Below are positions 51,541 through 60,159 of a stretch of DNA of 64,000 nucleotides, piece by piece. Location: contig JAGHTO010000004.1 of the NCBI GenBank assembly GCA_018065305.1, positions 1 through 64,000 of the forward strand. The letters run 5' to 3'. Positions within the stretch are counted from its first letter, which is position 1. Each line of letters begins with the position of its first letter. The notes beneath the pieces are model-generated. The model had not been told where the DNA came from and did not search any database. It was given only the letters and a program-made list of their open reading frames with translations. This DNA is from Candidatus Cacconaster scatequi (GTDB taxonomy: Bacteria; Bacteroidota; Bacteroidia; Bacteroidales; UBA932). The position numbers and the translations under genes were made by a program.

Positions 51541-51741
51541 CTATTTGATGAGAGGCTTGGCCTCAAAACCGTCCCTGAACCCCTGGAGGAGTTTCGGGAT
51601 GTAATCTCCGATGAAGTCAATCATGTTTCTGACCTTGTCAATGATTTTCTGCCACAGAGGGGATGATGCTCCGCCCCTGATCTGAAGTTCGGAAGAATCA
51701 ATCTCTCCAAACCCCAATCCTTTCATTAATTTGTCTTCCAT
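51541..51741 (-). CDS. Double-glycine leader peptide A (bacteriocin-like precursor)
   Basis: The 66-residue precursor has a 24-residue leader with ELQIRGG at its end (Ile at -4, Gly-Gly at -2/-1). The 42-residue core begins ASSPLWQKIIDKVRNMIDF and ends GFEAKPLIK, with an amphipathic helix pattern and a GxxxG pair (core G30 and G34). It shares LMKG and E13 with the leader of peptide B. It lies 51 bases after the transporter stop and 12 bases before the start of peptide B, in the same direction. Export and cutting by the C39 transporter are inferred. A role as a two-peptide bacteriocin or a signal is possible. Confidence 0.8.
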   Translation of the reverse strand: MEDKLMKGLGFGEIDSSELQIRGGASSPLWQKIIDKVRNMIDFIGDYIPKLLQGFRDGFEAKPLIK

Positions 51742-51792
51742 TTTCTTGTTTTTTTGTCTTTCTCTTCACGTTCCGGCGGAAGAGAGTCGCCG

Positions 51793-53868
51793 CTATGAAT
51801 GCGCATTCATATCTATCCTGTAATCCGCGATGCGGACATTGTCACTTTTGTGCGTAATCATCAGAATTGTCTTTCCCCTGTCTCTCAAATCCTTGATTTT
51901 GTCGAGTATGTAGGATTGGGACGCCTCATCCAGAGAGGACGTGGCTTCGTCCAGGATGATTACCTGGGGATTGTGGTACAGCACCCTGGCAAGGGCGATG
52001 CGTTGCTTCTGCCCTCCGGAGAGGATGGAGCCCCTGTCTCCCACTTTTGTCAGGAGTCCCAGCGGAAGAGACCGGATGAAGGCGGCCAGTCCCAGCTCTT
52101 TCAGTATTTCCGACACTCTGCCGAGATCGGGTTCACTGTCCAGACATGTGATGTTGTCGAGAATGGTTCCGTTCATTAACGGAGCCTCCTGAGGCACTAT
52201 TGAGATGTAGCTCCTCCATAAATCAGGGTCTATCAAGTCGATGGGCGTCTCTCCGACAAAAATGCGCCCCTTCCGCAGTGGATAATCCCTCATCAGCAGC
52301 CCGGCTATCGAACTCTTGCCGCAACCGCTCTCTCCCTGAAGGGCCGTGATTTTCCCTGCCGGCAGTCTCATCGAGAAATCTTTCAGAAGGACAGGGCAGC
52401 CGGGGTATGAGAATTCTATGTTGTCCAGCACGATGTCGTCCCCGGGGTTCGGTGTGAAAGGAAGGGATTCTCTCCCTTCACAGTCAAGGTCTTCGATTTC
52501 TCCGATTCTTTCGGCGGAAATGTTGGCTTCCGTCATAGCGTCGTTGATGCTTACAAGCTGGCTAAGCGGCGTGGAGAAATAGACGGTGAGCGAATAGAAG
52601 GAGACAAGCTCCCCCACGGAGAGATTCCCGGCGAAGATGAAGAGCGATCCGGCGGTCAGCAGCGTGACAGTCATTACTTTTGAGACGGCGTCGGACCAGC
52701 TGGCGAAGGCTCCGGCATACCGCCCCCCGCGGTAAAGTTTCCCGACAAGCTCCATATACTGACGGCGGATGGCTCTGAAATATGAATCCTGTCCTCCGAA
52801 GTATTTCAGCACTTTTACACCGGTTATGCTCTCCACTGTCTTTTCTTCGAAAGTGGCCGAACTTTCAATTATCTCACGGTTGAATTTCCTGTTGAACCTG
52901 TCTGCGACGGTATAAATAATGGCGTATAACGGGATAAAAGCCAGCATCATAAGTGACAACCGCCAGTGACTGGTGAACATCAGCAGGAAAGAAACTGTCA
53001 GAATGAGCAAGTTGGTGACAATGCCGGAGATCCCCTCGGTAAGGAAGTTCCTTATTTTTGAGATGTCCCCGATTCTGGAGTTGAGTTCTCCCGCTCCACG
53101 TTTTGTGAAGAAACTGACAGGGAGGCGGAACAGGTGAGACAGATATCCCATCACCAGCCTGCTGTCAAGGTGCAGGTTGAGCCTGAGGGAATAGAGCACT
53201 CTCCCGTATCCGAGAAACAGTGTGCAGACCATTATCGCCAGCATCAGACCGGTGGCTTTCACCAGTTCGGACATATCTCCGGAGGGCAGGACTTTGTCTA
53301 TGATCAATTGGAGGAAGAGGGCTGTGCAGATGCCGGCCGCGATATATGCCATCGCTCCTGCGAGCATCAACGCATATTCTTTCAAGTCTATCAGATGAAA
53401 ATACCGCAGGAGGCCCTTCCTCCCTTCGCGGTTGTTCCATACAGATTCCGCCTGCGGGTCGGGAGACATTGTGACAAGATATCCCGTCCACTCTTTTGCC
53501 AGACGGTCAAGTCCCATCTTTTCCATCGTTCCTGTCGCGGGGTCCATCACGACAGCCTTTTTCCTCTTCATTTCGTACAACACGACGAAGTGCAGGTCCT
53601 CCCTCCTGTTCACCGTGTGGAGGATGACGGGAAGGCTGACCTTTCTGAGACGCTCCACCTCCCGGTCCTTGTCCTTGTACGCTTCGCTGGAGAATCCGGT
53701 CACGCGGCACGCATCAATGATACCCTTTATTGTGGTGCCTGTCCGCGATGTCCCGGACTCCTCCCGTATGAGCGCTATCGGAATGTTCTTCCCGTAATGC
53801 CTCGCTACCGAGGCGATGCAGGCGGCGCCGCAGTCCGACTCGTCGTGTTGTTTGACTTTTCTATTCAT
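51793..53868 (-). CDS. C39 peptidase-containing ABC transporter (PCAT) for leader peptides
   Basis: The 691-residue exporter has three parts. Residues 1-130 are a C39 cysteine protease: Gln7, Cys13 in HDESDCGAAC, His93 in DLHFVVL and Asp109 in MDPATG, the same spacing as ComA-type enzymes. A six-span membrane domain follows (about 160-440). The ATPase has Walker A GESGCGKSS, signature LSGGQKQRIALARVL and Walker B VIILDEATSSLD. It cuts double-glycine leaders and exports the core. Its substrates are very probably the two small peptides encoded just after it. Confidence 0.94.
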   Translation of the reverse strand: MNRKVKQHDESDCGAACIASVARHYGKNIPIALIREESGTSRTGTTIKGIIDACRVTGFSSEAYKDKDREVERLRKVSLPVILHTVNRREDLHFVVLYEMKRKKAVVMDPATGTMEKMGLDRLAKEWTGYLVTMSPDPQAESVWNNREGRKGLLRYFHLIDLKEYALMLAGAMAYIAAGICTALFLQLIIDKVLPSGDMSELVKATGLMLAIMVCTLFLGYGRVLYSLRLNLHLDSRLVMGYLSHLFRLPVSFFTKRGAGELNSRIGDISKIRNFLTEGISGIVTNLLILTVSFLLMFTSHWRLSLMMLAFIPLYAIIYTVADRFNRKFNREIIESSATFEEKTVESITGVKVLKYFGGQDSYFRAIRRQYMELVGKLYRGGRYAGAFASWSDAVSKVMTVTLLTAGSLFIFAGNLSVGELVSFYSLTVYFSTPLSQLVSINDAMTEANISAERIGEIEDLDCEGRESLPFTPNPGDDIVLDNIEFSYPGCPVLLKDFSMRLPAGKITALQGESGCGKSSIAGLLMRDYPLRKGRIFVGETPIDLIDPDLWRSYISIVPQEAPLMNGTILDNITCLDSEPDLGRVSEILKELGLAAFIRSLPLGLLTKVGDRGSILSGGQKQRIALARVLYHNPQVIILDEATSSLDEASQSYILDKIKDLRDRGKTILMITHKSDNVRIADYRIDMNAHS

Positions 53869-53959
53869 GACTTACATTCCTTCAACAAAAGGGGGCGTCC
53901 ACCCCTCTGTCCTTTCCCCTCCTCAAAAAGACATCTTCCCCTCGTTCGCCCCCACACTT

Positions 53960-54115
53960 TCAGTATAATAAAATGACCGAGAGGACGGAGAGCAGAAGTG
54001 TTGCGGTGATTAGCAAGCAGAAGAAGAAATTGGAACTCCCGGGGAGTTGTGGCAACATATCTTCGGCCATACCGTCCAGCTCGGCCAAGGGTAAGATTTT
54101 TCTTTCGTTTTTCAT
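53960..54115 (-). CDS. Small single-span membrane protein, possible immunity or accessory factor
   Basis: A 51-residue ORF starts at ATG 54115 (MKNERKILPLAELDGMAEDM), has a hydrophilic N-terminal half and one membrane span at the end (FFFCLLITATLLLSVLSVIL). It stands 91 bases before the transporter gene on the same strand. Small membrane proteins near bacteriocin exporters are often immunity proteins, but this one matches no family I know. It has no double-glycine leader and might be a false ORF. A near-consensus box (GACCTTTG) ends four bases before the ATG. Confidence 0.5.
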   Translation of the reverse strand: MKNERKILPLAELDGMAEDMLPQLPGSSNFFFCLLITATLLLSVLSVILLY

Positions 54116-54206
54116 ACCGCAAAGGTCGGTAGCGGGATACACACTGACGTGCTCCGAACGTAAGAACTTTTTACCCTCGGGGAAGATTTACACGAATGTG
54201 AAAAAA

Positions 54207-54692
54207 TCAGAAGATTTGTTTGAAATATGGAAAAATCTGTTTTGCCAGATCCAGCAGGAGGGGATAGAATTTTGAGCTCCCTATTTGCCCCTCAGGGATG
54301 AAGTGCATCAGGTTGTTGGCTGAGTCCACAAGGAAGATTATGGAGGAGAGGGCCACTATGAAAATGAGGCAGGAGACCGCCAGTCCCAGCAGGCGGTTGA
54401 CCCATCCCAGAAGAGTTATCTGTAAAACTTTCTCCACAAGTCGCCCGAAAAGAGTGAAAACAATGGCGATTCCAAAAAAAATCAAGACAAACGAAATTGT
54501 TTTTGCAGCGAAAGGGGCGATTTTAAGATGCCCGCCAATCCACTCGATGACGGGAGCGGAGAACCGGAGGGAGAGGGTTATGCCGAAATAGACGGTGCAG
54601 AAGCTGATGAGCAGTTTGACCAGCCCCTTCTTCAGCCCGAAGTAGATGCAGGGCAGAATGCATAGAATGAGTATGATGTCGATTGTTCCCAT
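54207..54692 (-). CDS. CvpA family membrane protein
   Basis: The 161-residue membrane protein starts at ATG 54692 (MGTIDIILILCILPCIYFGL). It has four hydrophobic spans with the family's early GLKKGLVKLL and the middle GRLVEKVLQITLLGWVNRL. CvpA is needed for colicin V production in E. coli and, in other bacteria, for resistance to bile acids and envelope stress; its biochemical role is unknown. The gene lies 91 bases before the small membrane protein of the export locus, and it diverges from ileS. Confidence 0.88.
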   Translation of the reverse strand: MGTIDIILILCILPCIYFGLKKGLVKLLISFCTVYFGITLSLRFSAPVIEWIGGHLKIAPFAAKTISFVLIFFGIAIVFTLFGRLVEKVLQITLLGWVNRLLGLAVSCLIFIVALSSIIFLVDSANNLMHFIPEGQIGSSKFYPLLLDLAKQIFPYFKQIF

Positions 54693-54726
54693 TCGTATCA
54701 GGAGAGTTATCTTGTCAAAGTTTCGG

Positions 54727-54753
54727 CAAAGGTATTCAAATTTTGTATATTTG
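54727..54753. promoter_or_regulatory. Divergent -7 boxes for cvpA and ileS
   Basis: CAAAGGTA (54727-54734) is TACCTTTG on the minus strand facing cvpA. TATATTTG (54746-54753) faces ileS, with TTTC 21 bases before it and a leader of about 18 bases to the ATG. Both -7 boxes match the consensus. Confidence 0.6.
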
Positions 54754-54777
54754 CGGATTAAAATGGAGTGAAATAGT

Positions 54778-57700
54778 ATGAAATTCAAAGAATACAAGAG
54801 CCTTGACCTTGTCGGGACAAACCGTGAAATACTTGAGCAGTGGCAGAAAGAGGACGCTTTCGGCAAATCCCTCGAACTTCGCGAGGGCGCGCCGCGCTTC
54901 ATCTTCCACGAAGGACCCCCTTCCGCCAACGGTATGCCGGGTATTCACCACGTGATGGCCAGAAGCATCAAGGACGCGGTCTGCAGATATAAGACCCAGA
55001 CCGGGTACCGCGTTGATCGCAGGGCCGGATGGGACACTCACGGTCTTCCTGTGGAGCTCGGTGTGGAGAAGATGCTGGGAATCACCAAGGAGGACATCGG
55101 CAAGAAGATAACGGTCGAGGAGTACAACACGGCCTGCCGCAAGGAGGTGATGAAGTATACGGAGCAATGGCGCAACCTCACCCAGCGCATAGGATACTGG
55201 GTGGATATGGACAATGCCTACATCACCTATGACAACAGGTATATCGAGACTCTCTGGTATCTTTTGAAGGACATATACGACAAGGGCTTTCTCTACAAGG
55301 GTTACACAATCCAGCCTTATTCTCCGGCGGCCGGCACCGGCCTGAGCTCCCACGAACTCAACCAGCCGGGGTGCTACCGCGACGTGAAGGATACGACCGC
55401 CGTGGTGCAGTTCAAGGTGATACGTGATGAAAAGAGTGAATTCCTCTTCGAGGGGACACAGAATGACCTTTTCATCCTGGCCTGGACGACCACTCCCTGG
55501 ACATTGCCTTCAAACACGGCTCTCTGCGTCGGTCCGAAGATAGAATATGTGCGCGTCGAAAGCGTCAATCCATATACCAAGGCTCCCGCCACATACATTG
55601 TGGCGAAACCTCTGCTCGGTGCTCATTTCAACGAGAAGAATCCATTCAAGGTTATCGGGGAGGCTCTTCCGGGTACCGCGCTTGCAGGAATCCGGTATGA
55701 GCAGCTGATTCCCTGGATGAAGGCGGAGCAGGGAGCATTCCGTGTGATTACCGGTGATTATGTGACCACTGAAGATGGAACGGGCATCGTCCATATCGCC
55801 CCCACTTTCGGCGCGGACGATGACAAGGTGGCCCGCCAGAACAGCATCCCCCCGTTCTTCGTGGTGGATGCGGCAGGCGAAAATCAGCCTATGGTGGACC
55901 GCACCGGCCGTCTTTTCCGCATTGAAGACCTTGACCCCGAGTTTGCCGCCACCCGTGTGGACAGGGCACTGTATGAACCGTATGCCGGGAGATATGTGAA
56001 GAACGCTTATGATTCCTCTCTCCCTGCGGACGCCCCCACTCTTGACGTGGACATCTGCGTGGACCTGAAGGGGCAGGGGAAGGCTTTCAACATAGCGAAG
56101 CACACTCACAGCTATCCCCACTGCTGGCGTACGGACAAACCCGTGCTCTACTATCCCCTCGACAGCTGGTTCATCCGTTCCACTGCCGTGCAGGACAAGA
56201 TGATAGAGTTGAACAACACCATAAACTGGAAACCCGCCAGCACCGGTTCCGGAAGGTTCGGCAAGTGGCTTGAGAACTTGCAGGACTGGAATCTGAGCCG
56301 CAGCCGCTATTGGGGCACTCCACTTCCGATATGGCGGACGGAGGACGGAACCGCCGAGAAATGCATCGGCAGCGTCGCGGAACTCTGCAGGGAGATAGAC
56401 AAGGCGGTAGCAGCCGGATATATGAAAAGCAATCCTCTGACGGATAAGGGGTTCAAGATTGGCGACTTCTCTAAGGAAAATTATGAGAAGATAGACCTGC
56501 ACCGTCCCTACGTGGACAACATATATCTTGTGAGCGATGACGGACGGAAGATGATTCGCGAGAAGGATCTTATCGACGTGTGGTTCGACTCCGGTTCGAT
56601 GCCATACGCGCAGGAAGGCCTTGCAAAATTGGGGACACCTCAGTTCGGGCAGACCGCCGATTTCATTGCCGAAGGCGTGGACCAGACAAGGGGATGGTTC
56701 TTCACACTCCACGCAATCAACACTATGGTAAGCGGGAAGTGCGCTTTCAAGAACGTGATTTCCAATGGGTTGGTGCTCGACAAGAACGGCAACAAGATGA
56801 GCAAGCGCCTTGGCAATGCCGTCAATCCGTTCGAGGCTCTGGACAATTACGGGGCCGATGCTCTCAGATGGTATATGCTTACCAACGCACAGCCCTGGGA
56901 CAATCTCAAGTTCGACGAGGCGGGAGTTGATGAAGTCAGGCGCAAGTTCTTCGGGACACTCTACAACACATACTCTTTCTTCGCCCTTTATGCGAACGTG
57001 GACGGTTTCGACCCCGATGCGCCACAGGTTCCGGTTTCGCAGAGAGCCGAGATCGACCGCTGGCTGATTTCCCTTCAGAACACTCTCATAGGGAAGGTAA
57101 GGGTCTGCTACGAGGATTTTGACATAACGACGGCCGGCCGTATGATTCAGGATTTCGTCTGCGACGATCTGAGCAACTGGTATGTGCGACTCAACCGCAA
57201 ACGTTTCTGGGGCGGTGGAATGACGCAGTCGAAACTTGCGGCATATCAGACTCTGTACGGAGCTCTGAGAGCCGTGGCGTTGCTTGCCGCACCGATTGCC
57301 CCCTTCTATATGGACAGGCTTTTCCGCGACCTCGAGCCCAAGTCAGGTTGTGTACATCTGCAGTCAATGCCGGATGCCGACGCTTCCTTCGTCGACACGG
57401 AACTTGAGCAGCGTATGACTCTTGCCCAGAAGAGTACCTCGATGATACTTGCGCTTCGCAGGAAAGTCAACATCAAGGTACGCCAGCCGCTTGCAAAGAT
57501 TCTGATTCCTGTTCTGGACGTGGATGTCGAGGCCAGGTTGGAAGCTGTAAAGAAATTGATTCTCAGCGAGGTGAATGTCAAGGAGGCGGAATTTGTCCAC
57601 GATACCACAGGGTTGATAACCAAGAAGATAAAGCCCAATTTCAAGACACTCGGCAAACGGTATGGGGCAAGGATGAAGGAGATTGCCGCCGCTTTCGCCC

Positions 57701-58143
57701 AAATGGACCAGCAGACCATCGCATCTGTGGAGCGCGGGGGCAACTATACGTTGGAGCTTGCCGGCGGTCCCGTCGAACTGACAAATGAAGATTATCAGAT
57801 AACATCCGAGGATATGCCGGGCTGGCTCGTGGCAAGCGAAGGCACTTTGACCGTTGCCCTTGACGTGACCGTAACCGATGAGTTACGCCGTGAGGGCATT
57901 GCGCGCGAGCTGGTCAACAGGATTCAGAATATCCGCAAGGAGAGCGGATTCGAGGTGACGGACCGCGTGAATATAGTGATTGAGAAACGCCCTGAGGTTG
58001 AGGATGCTCTTGCAGCCTTCAAGGAATATGTCTGTACACAGACACTCGCGGAGTCATTGTCTCTTGCGGATAAGGTGGAAAATGCCGTCGCCGCAGAGTG
58101 GGATGATGCAACTATTGATATTAATGTGAGTAAAATTTTGTAA
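54778..58143 (+). CDS. ileS: Isoleucyl-tRNA synthetase
   Basis: The 1121-residue enzyme charges tRNA-Ile with isoleucine. The class Ia signature HIGH appears as GPPSANGMPGIHHVM (residues about 46-60), and KMSKR in GNKMSKRLGN. An editing domain (about 190-400, WTTTPWTLPSN and GTGIVHIAPTFG) hydrolyses mischarged valine. The anticodon domain and a C-terminal extension (about 800-1121) follow. The large size with no C-terminal zinc cluster fits the eukaryote-like type 2 IleRS, the type often resistant to mupirocin; this last is inference. Confidence 0.96.
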   Translation: MKFKEYKSLDLVGTNREILEQWQKEDAFGKSLELREGAPRFIFHEGPPSANGMPGIHHVMARSIKDAVCRYKTQTGYRVDRRAGWDTHGLPVELGVEKMLGITKEDIGKKITVEEYNTACRKEVMKYTEQWRNLTQRIGYWVDMDNAYITYDNRYIETLWYLLKDIYDKGFLYKGYTIQPYSPAAGTGLSSHELNQPGCYRDVKDTTAVVQFKVIRDEKSEFLFEGTQNDLFILAWTTTPWTLPSNTALCVGPKIEYVRVESVNPYTKAPATYIVAKPLLGAHFNEKNPFKVIGEALPGTALAGIRYEQLIPWMKAEQGAFRVITGDYVTTEDGTGIVHIAPTFGADDDKVARQNSIPPFFVVDAAGENQPMVDRTGRLFRIEDLDPEFAATRVDRALYEPYAGRYVKNAYDSSLPADAPTLDVDICVDLKGQGKAFNIAKHTHSYPHCWRTDKPVLYYPLDSWFIRSTAVQDKMIELNNTINWKPASTGSGRFGKWLENLQDWNLSRSRYWGTPLPIWRTEDGTAEKCIGSVAELCREIDKAVAAGYMKSNPLTDKGFKIGDFSKENYEKIDLHRPYVDNIYLVSDDGRKMIREKDLIDVWFDSGSMPYAQEGLAKLGTPQFGQTADFIAEGVDQTRGWFFTLHAINTMVSGKCAFKNVISNGLVLDKNGNKMSKRLGNAVNPFEALDNYGADALRWYMLTNAQPWDNLKFDEAGVDEVRRKFFGTLYNTYSFFALYANVDGFDPDAPQVPVSQRAEIDRWLISLQNTLIGKVRVCYEDFDITTAGRMIQDFVCDDLSNWYVRLNRKRFWGGGMTQSKLAAYQTLYGALRAVALLAAPIAPFYMDRLFRDLEPKSGCVHLQSMPDADASFVDTELEQRMTLAQKSTSMILALRRKVNIKVRQPLAKILIPVLDVDVEARLEAVKKLILSEVNVKEAEFVHDTTGLITKKIKPNFKTLGKRYGARMKEIAAAFAQMDQQTIASVERGGNYTLELAGGPVELTNEDYQITSEDMPGWLVASEGTLTVALDVTVTDELRREGIARELVNRIQNIRKESGFEVTDRVNIVIEKRPEVEDALAAFKEYVCTQTLAESLSLADKVENAVAAEWDDATIDINVSKIL

Positions 58144-58169
58144 ATTCAACTTTTCAAACTTTTGAGGAT

Positions 58170-58571
58170 ATGGCTACGATCAATGACGAAAATCAGGAGA
58201 AAGTCCGTTACAGTGACGAGGAACTTCAGGAATTCAAGGAACTGATTCTCGAGAAGCTGGCAAAGGCGAAGGAAGACTACGATATGTTGAAGGCTTCCAT
58301 CACGCACAGCGGCAGCAATGACACCGAGGATACGTCTCCTTCCTTCAAGGTGCTTGAAGAGGGCTCCTCATCACAGGCGAAGGAGGAGGCAAGCCAGCTT
58401 GCCGCCCGTCAGTACAAGTTCATCCAGAATCTTGAGGCCGCCCTTATCCGTATCGAGAACAAGACGTACGGCATCTGCCGCGAAACAGGCAAGTTGATAC
58501 CCAAGGAGCGCCTGAGACTTGTTCCTCATGCCACTTTGAGCGTCGAGGCGAAGAACAAACTCAACAAGTAG
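58170..58571 (+). CDS. DksA/TraR-like protein with a degenerate zinc finger
   Basis: The 133-residue protein has a long helical hairpin (EELQEFKELILEKLAKAKED, and QLAARQYKFIQNLEAALIRI) and a C-terminal finger in which only one cysteine (YGICRETGKLIPKERL) remains of the four that bind zinc in DksA. This is usual in Bacteroidota. It likely binds the secondary channel of RNA polymerase to tune initiation, with a possible link to ppGpp. It lies between ileS and lspA and is separated from lspA by one base. Confidence 0.88.
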   Translation: MATINDENQEKVRYSDEELQEFKELILEKLAKAKEDYDMLKASITHSGSNDTEDTSPSFKVLEEGSSSQAKEEASQLAARQYKFIQNLEAALIRIENKTYGICRETGKLIPKERLRLVPHATLSVEAKNKLNK

Positions 58572-58572
58572 G

Positions 58573-59145
58573 ATGAAGCTTTCGCGCGGGTTCGGACTGG
58601 GCGTTTTTGTCTCCTGTCTGCTGGTCATCGATCAGGTCTCGAAGATACTGGTCAAGACCAATATGCAGATAGGGGAGAGCATCCACGTCTTCGGGAACTG
58701 GTTCCAGATACTTTTCATAGAGAATAACGGAATGGCTTTCGGAATGCAGTTCGGAGGAAGCATCGGCAAGTTGATTCTGACGCTGCTCCGTGTCGTCCTT
58801 GTGGCCGTCATATTCATATATATAAGGAAACTTCTCAAGAAACCGGAGACCCCGACCGGAGTGCTTTTCGGCCTTGCCGCGATTCTTTGCGGTGCCCTCG
58901 GCAACATAATAGACTGCCTCTTCTACGGAGTGATTTTCGACTACGCGCCACTGTTCTACGGTCGTGTCGTGGATATGCTCTATTTCCCGCTGATAGATAC
59001 CGTGCTGCCCGCCGGATTCCCGATTTGGGGCGGGGAGCACATCATATTTTTCCGTCCTATCTTCAATATCGCCGACAGCTGCATCACCTGTGGTGCCATC
59101 TACCTCATACTCTTCAAGTGGAGGTTCTTCTCGAAGAATGCCTGA
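58573..59145 (+). CDS. lspA: Lipoprotein signal peptidase (LspA)
   Basis: The 190-residue inner-membrane aspartic peptidase cuts signal peptides of lipoproteins after lipid attachment. It has four spans; the catalytic Asp residues are in GNIIDCLFYGVIFD and FRPIFNIADSCITCG. The usual GNxIDR arginine is Cys here. An insertion between these motifs (about 130-160) is common in Bacteroidota LspA. It starts at ATG 58573 directly after the DksA-like stop. The many lipoproteins in the window are its substrates. Confidence 0.95.
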   Translation: MKLSRGFGLGVFVSCLLVIDQVSKILVKTNMQIGESIHVFGNWFQILFIENNGMAFGMQFGGSIGKLILTLLRVVLVAVIFIYIRKLLKKPETPTGVLFGLAAILCGALGNIIDCLFYGVIFDYAPLFYGRVVDMLYFPLIDTVLPAGFPIWGGEHIIFFRPIFNIADSCITCGAIYLILFKWRFFSKNA

Positions 59146-59193
59146 TGTCGTTGCAAAGAGGCCGATGGGGGCAGAGAGTCGCAGAGGGAACTG

Positions 59194-60159
59194 TCAGTTC
59201 ATCACGGAAAGCCTCAAATATGCAGCCAAACGTTCATTTGCCATTGCGGACTGCATCCCGGCCTTCCTCAAAAGACCAAGATTGACAATCGGCGAATCTG
59301 TAATTACGGGAGATAAAGCCTTATCGGTTGTGGAAGCTCTGTTCTGCCTACCTTCCATTGCCTTGAGCAGTCCCTTCGCGAGAAAGTAATTTCTGGGACT
59401 CCTCAACAAAATGCCGGCGTACTTGCGTGCCAAAGTGTAGTTTTCATTTTCCATATTGAATCTTATCATCTGATAAAGTGAGATATTGCTCATTCCCTGA
59501 GGAAGAAAACAGGAAGCCTGGAACAAATGATGCACAGCCTCGTTATAATTGCCGAGAGCCTCGTCCAGCAGGCTTGAAAACCAATACGCCTCCATTGTAT
59601 GAATACCTTCCGTATCAAGATCCTGCGGACCGGACAGCGGATATGAGCCCATATTGCCGACCAGCTGTCCTTTTGCGTTGAGCGCGAGCATAGCATAGGG
59701 CATCAATGACCTGTTATCCCGCACTACACCGGGCCTGGCTATGTCCAATAACTCATCCCACCGATGCTGACGGGCGTACTGTTCAACAGCACAATAGCGA
59801 TTTTCTCTTTTTATTCCCGGAAGCACCGCGATGAAAAGACAACCGGCCAACAAAAGTCCGCACAGCAACACGTCTGATACCCGTTTCTTCCGAAAGATTG
59901 CATGACAAATGCAAAACAGGCTCACCGCAATTGCCGCTATCACTGCAGGCCCGACAAAGGGTATGTCGAAAAATTGTATGACAAACGACAGAATGATATG
60001 CGAAATGGGAAACGGTTCCCTGAAAACCTGCGTGAAATAGTCAGGTGTCAGCAAAAACAAAGAGAACTGACCCTTCTTGACAAGGATATGACCGGCATAT
60101 ACCTGCAATGTAAGGAATACGGCTAAGAAAAGAAATATCGGGACTATATATTTTTTCAT
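59194..60159 (-). CDS. Membrane protein with helical repeats, function unknown
   Basis: The 321-residue protein has about three membrane spans in its first 115 residues (one at IVPIFLFLAVFLTLQVYA; others near 50-110), then a soluble, helix-rich part of about 200 residues (AVEQYARQHRWDELLDIARP; LFQASCFLPQGMSNISLYQM) that resembles tetratricopeptide-like repeats. It recalls the DUF6057 family of Bacteroidales, though shorter. Its ATG overlaps the upstream stop by one base. Function unknown; its position after a SusC/SusD pair and a propeller lipoprotein suggests a cell-envelope role. Confidence 0.75.
   Translation of the reverse strand: MKKYIVPIFLFLAVFLTLQVYAGHILVKKGQFSLFLLTPDYFTQVFREPFPISHIILSFVIQFFDIPFVGPAVIAAIAVSLFCICHAIFRKKRVSDVLLCGLLLAGCLFIAVLPGIKRENRYCAVEQYARQHRWDELLDIARPGVVRDNRSLMPYAMLALNAKGQLVGNMGSYPLSGPQDLDTEGIHTMEAYWFSSLLDEALGNYNEAVHHLFQASCFLPQGMSNISLYQMIRFNMENENYTLARKYAGILLRSPRNYFLAKGLLKAMEGRQNRASTTDKALSPVITDSPIVNLGLLRKAGMQSAMANERLAAYLRLSVMN

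Noticed and set aside
51367-51741. Pediocin-like bacteroidetocin identity for the small peptides
   Set aside because: Neither core has the YGNGV box or paired cysteines of that class.
53134-53976. 280-residue plus-strand frame over the C39 transporter
   Set aside because: It is antisense to catalytic and membrane domains of the transporter; composition is histidine-rich by frame effect only.
55510-56712. 400-residue minus-strand frame inside ileS
   Set aside because: It is fully antisense to the synthetase core and has no recognisable feature.
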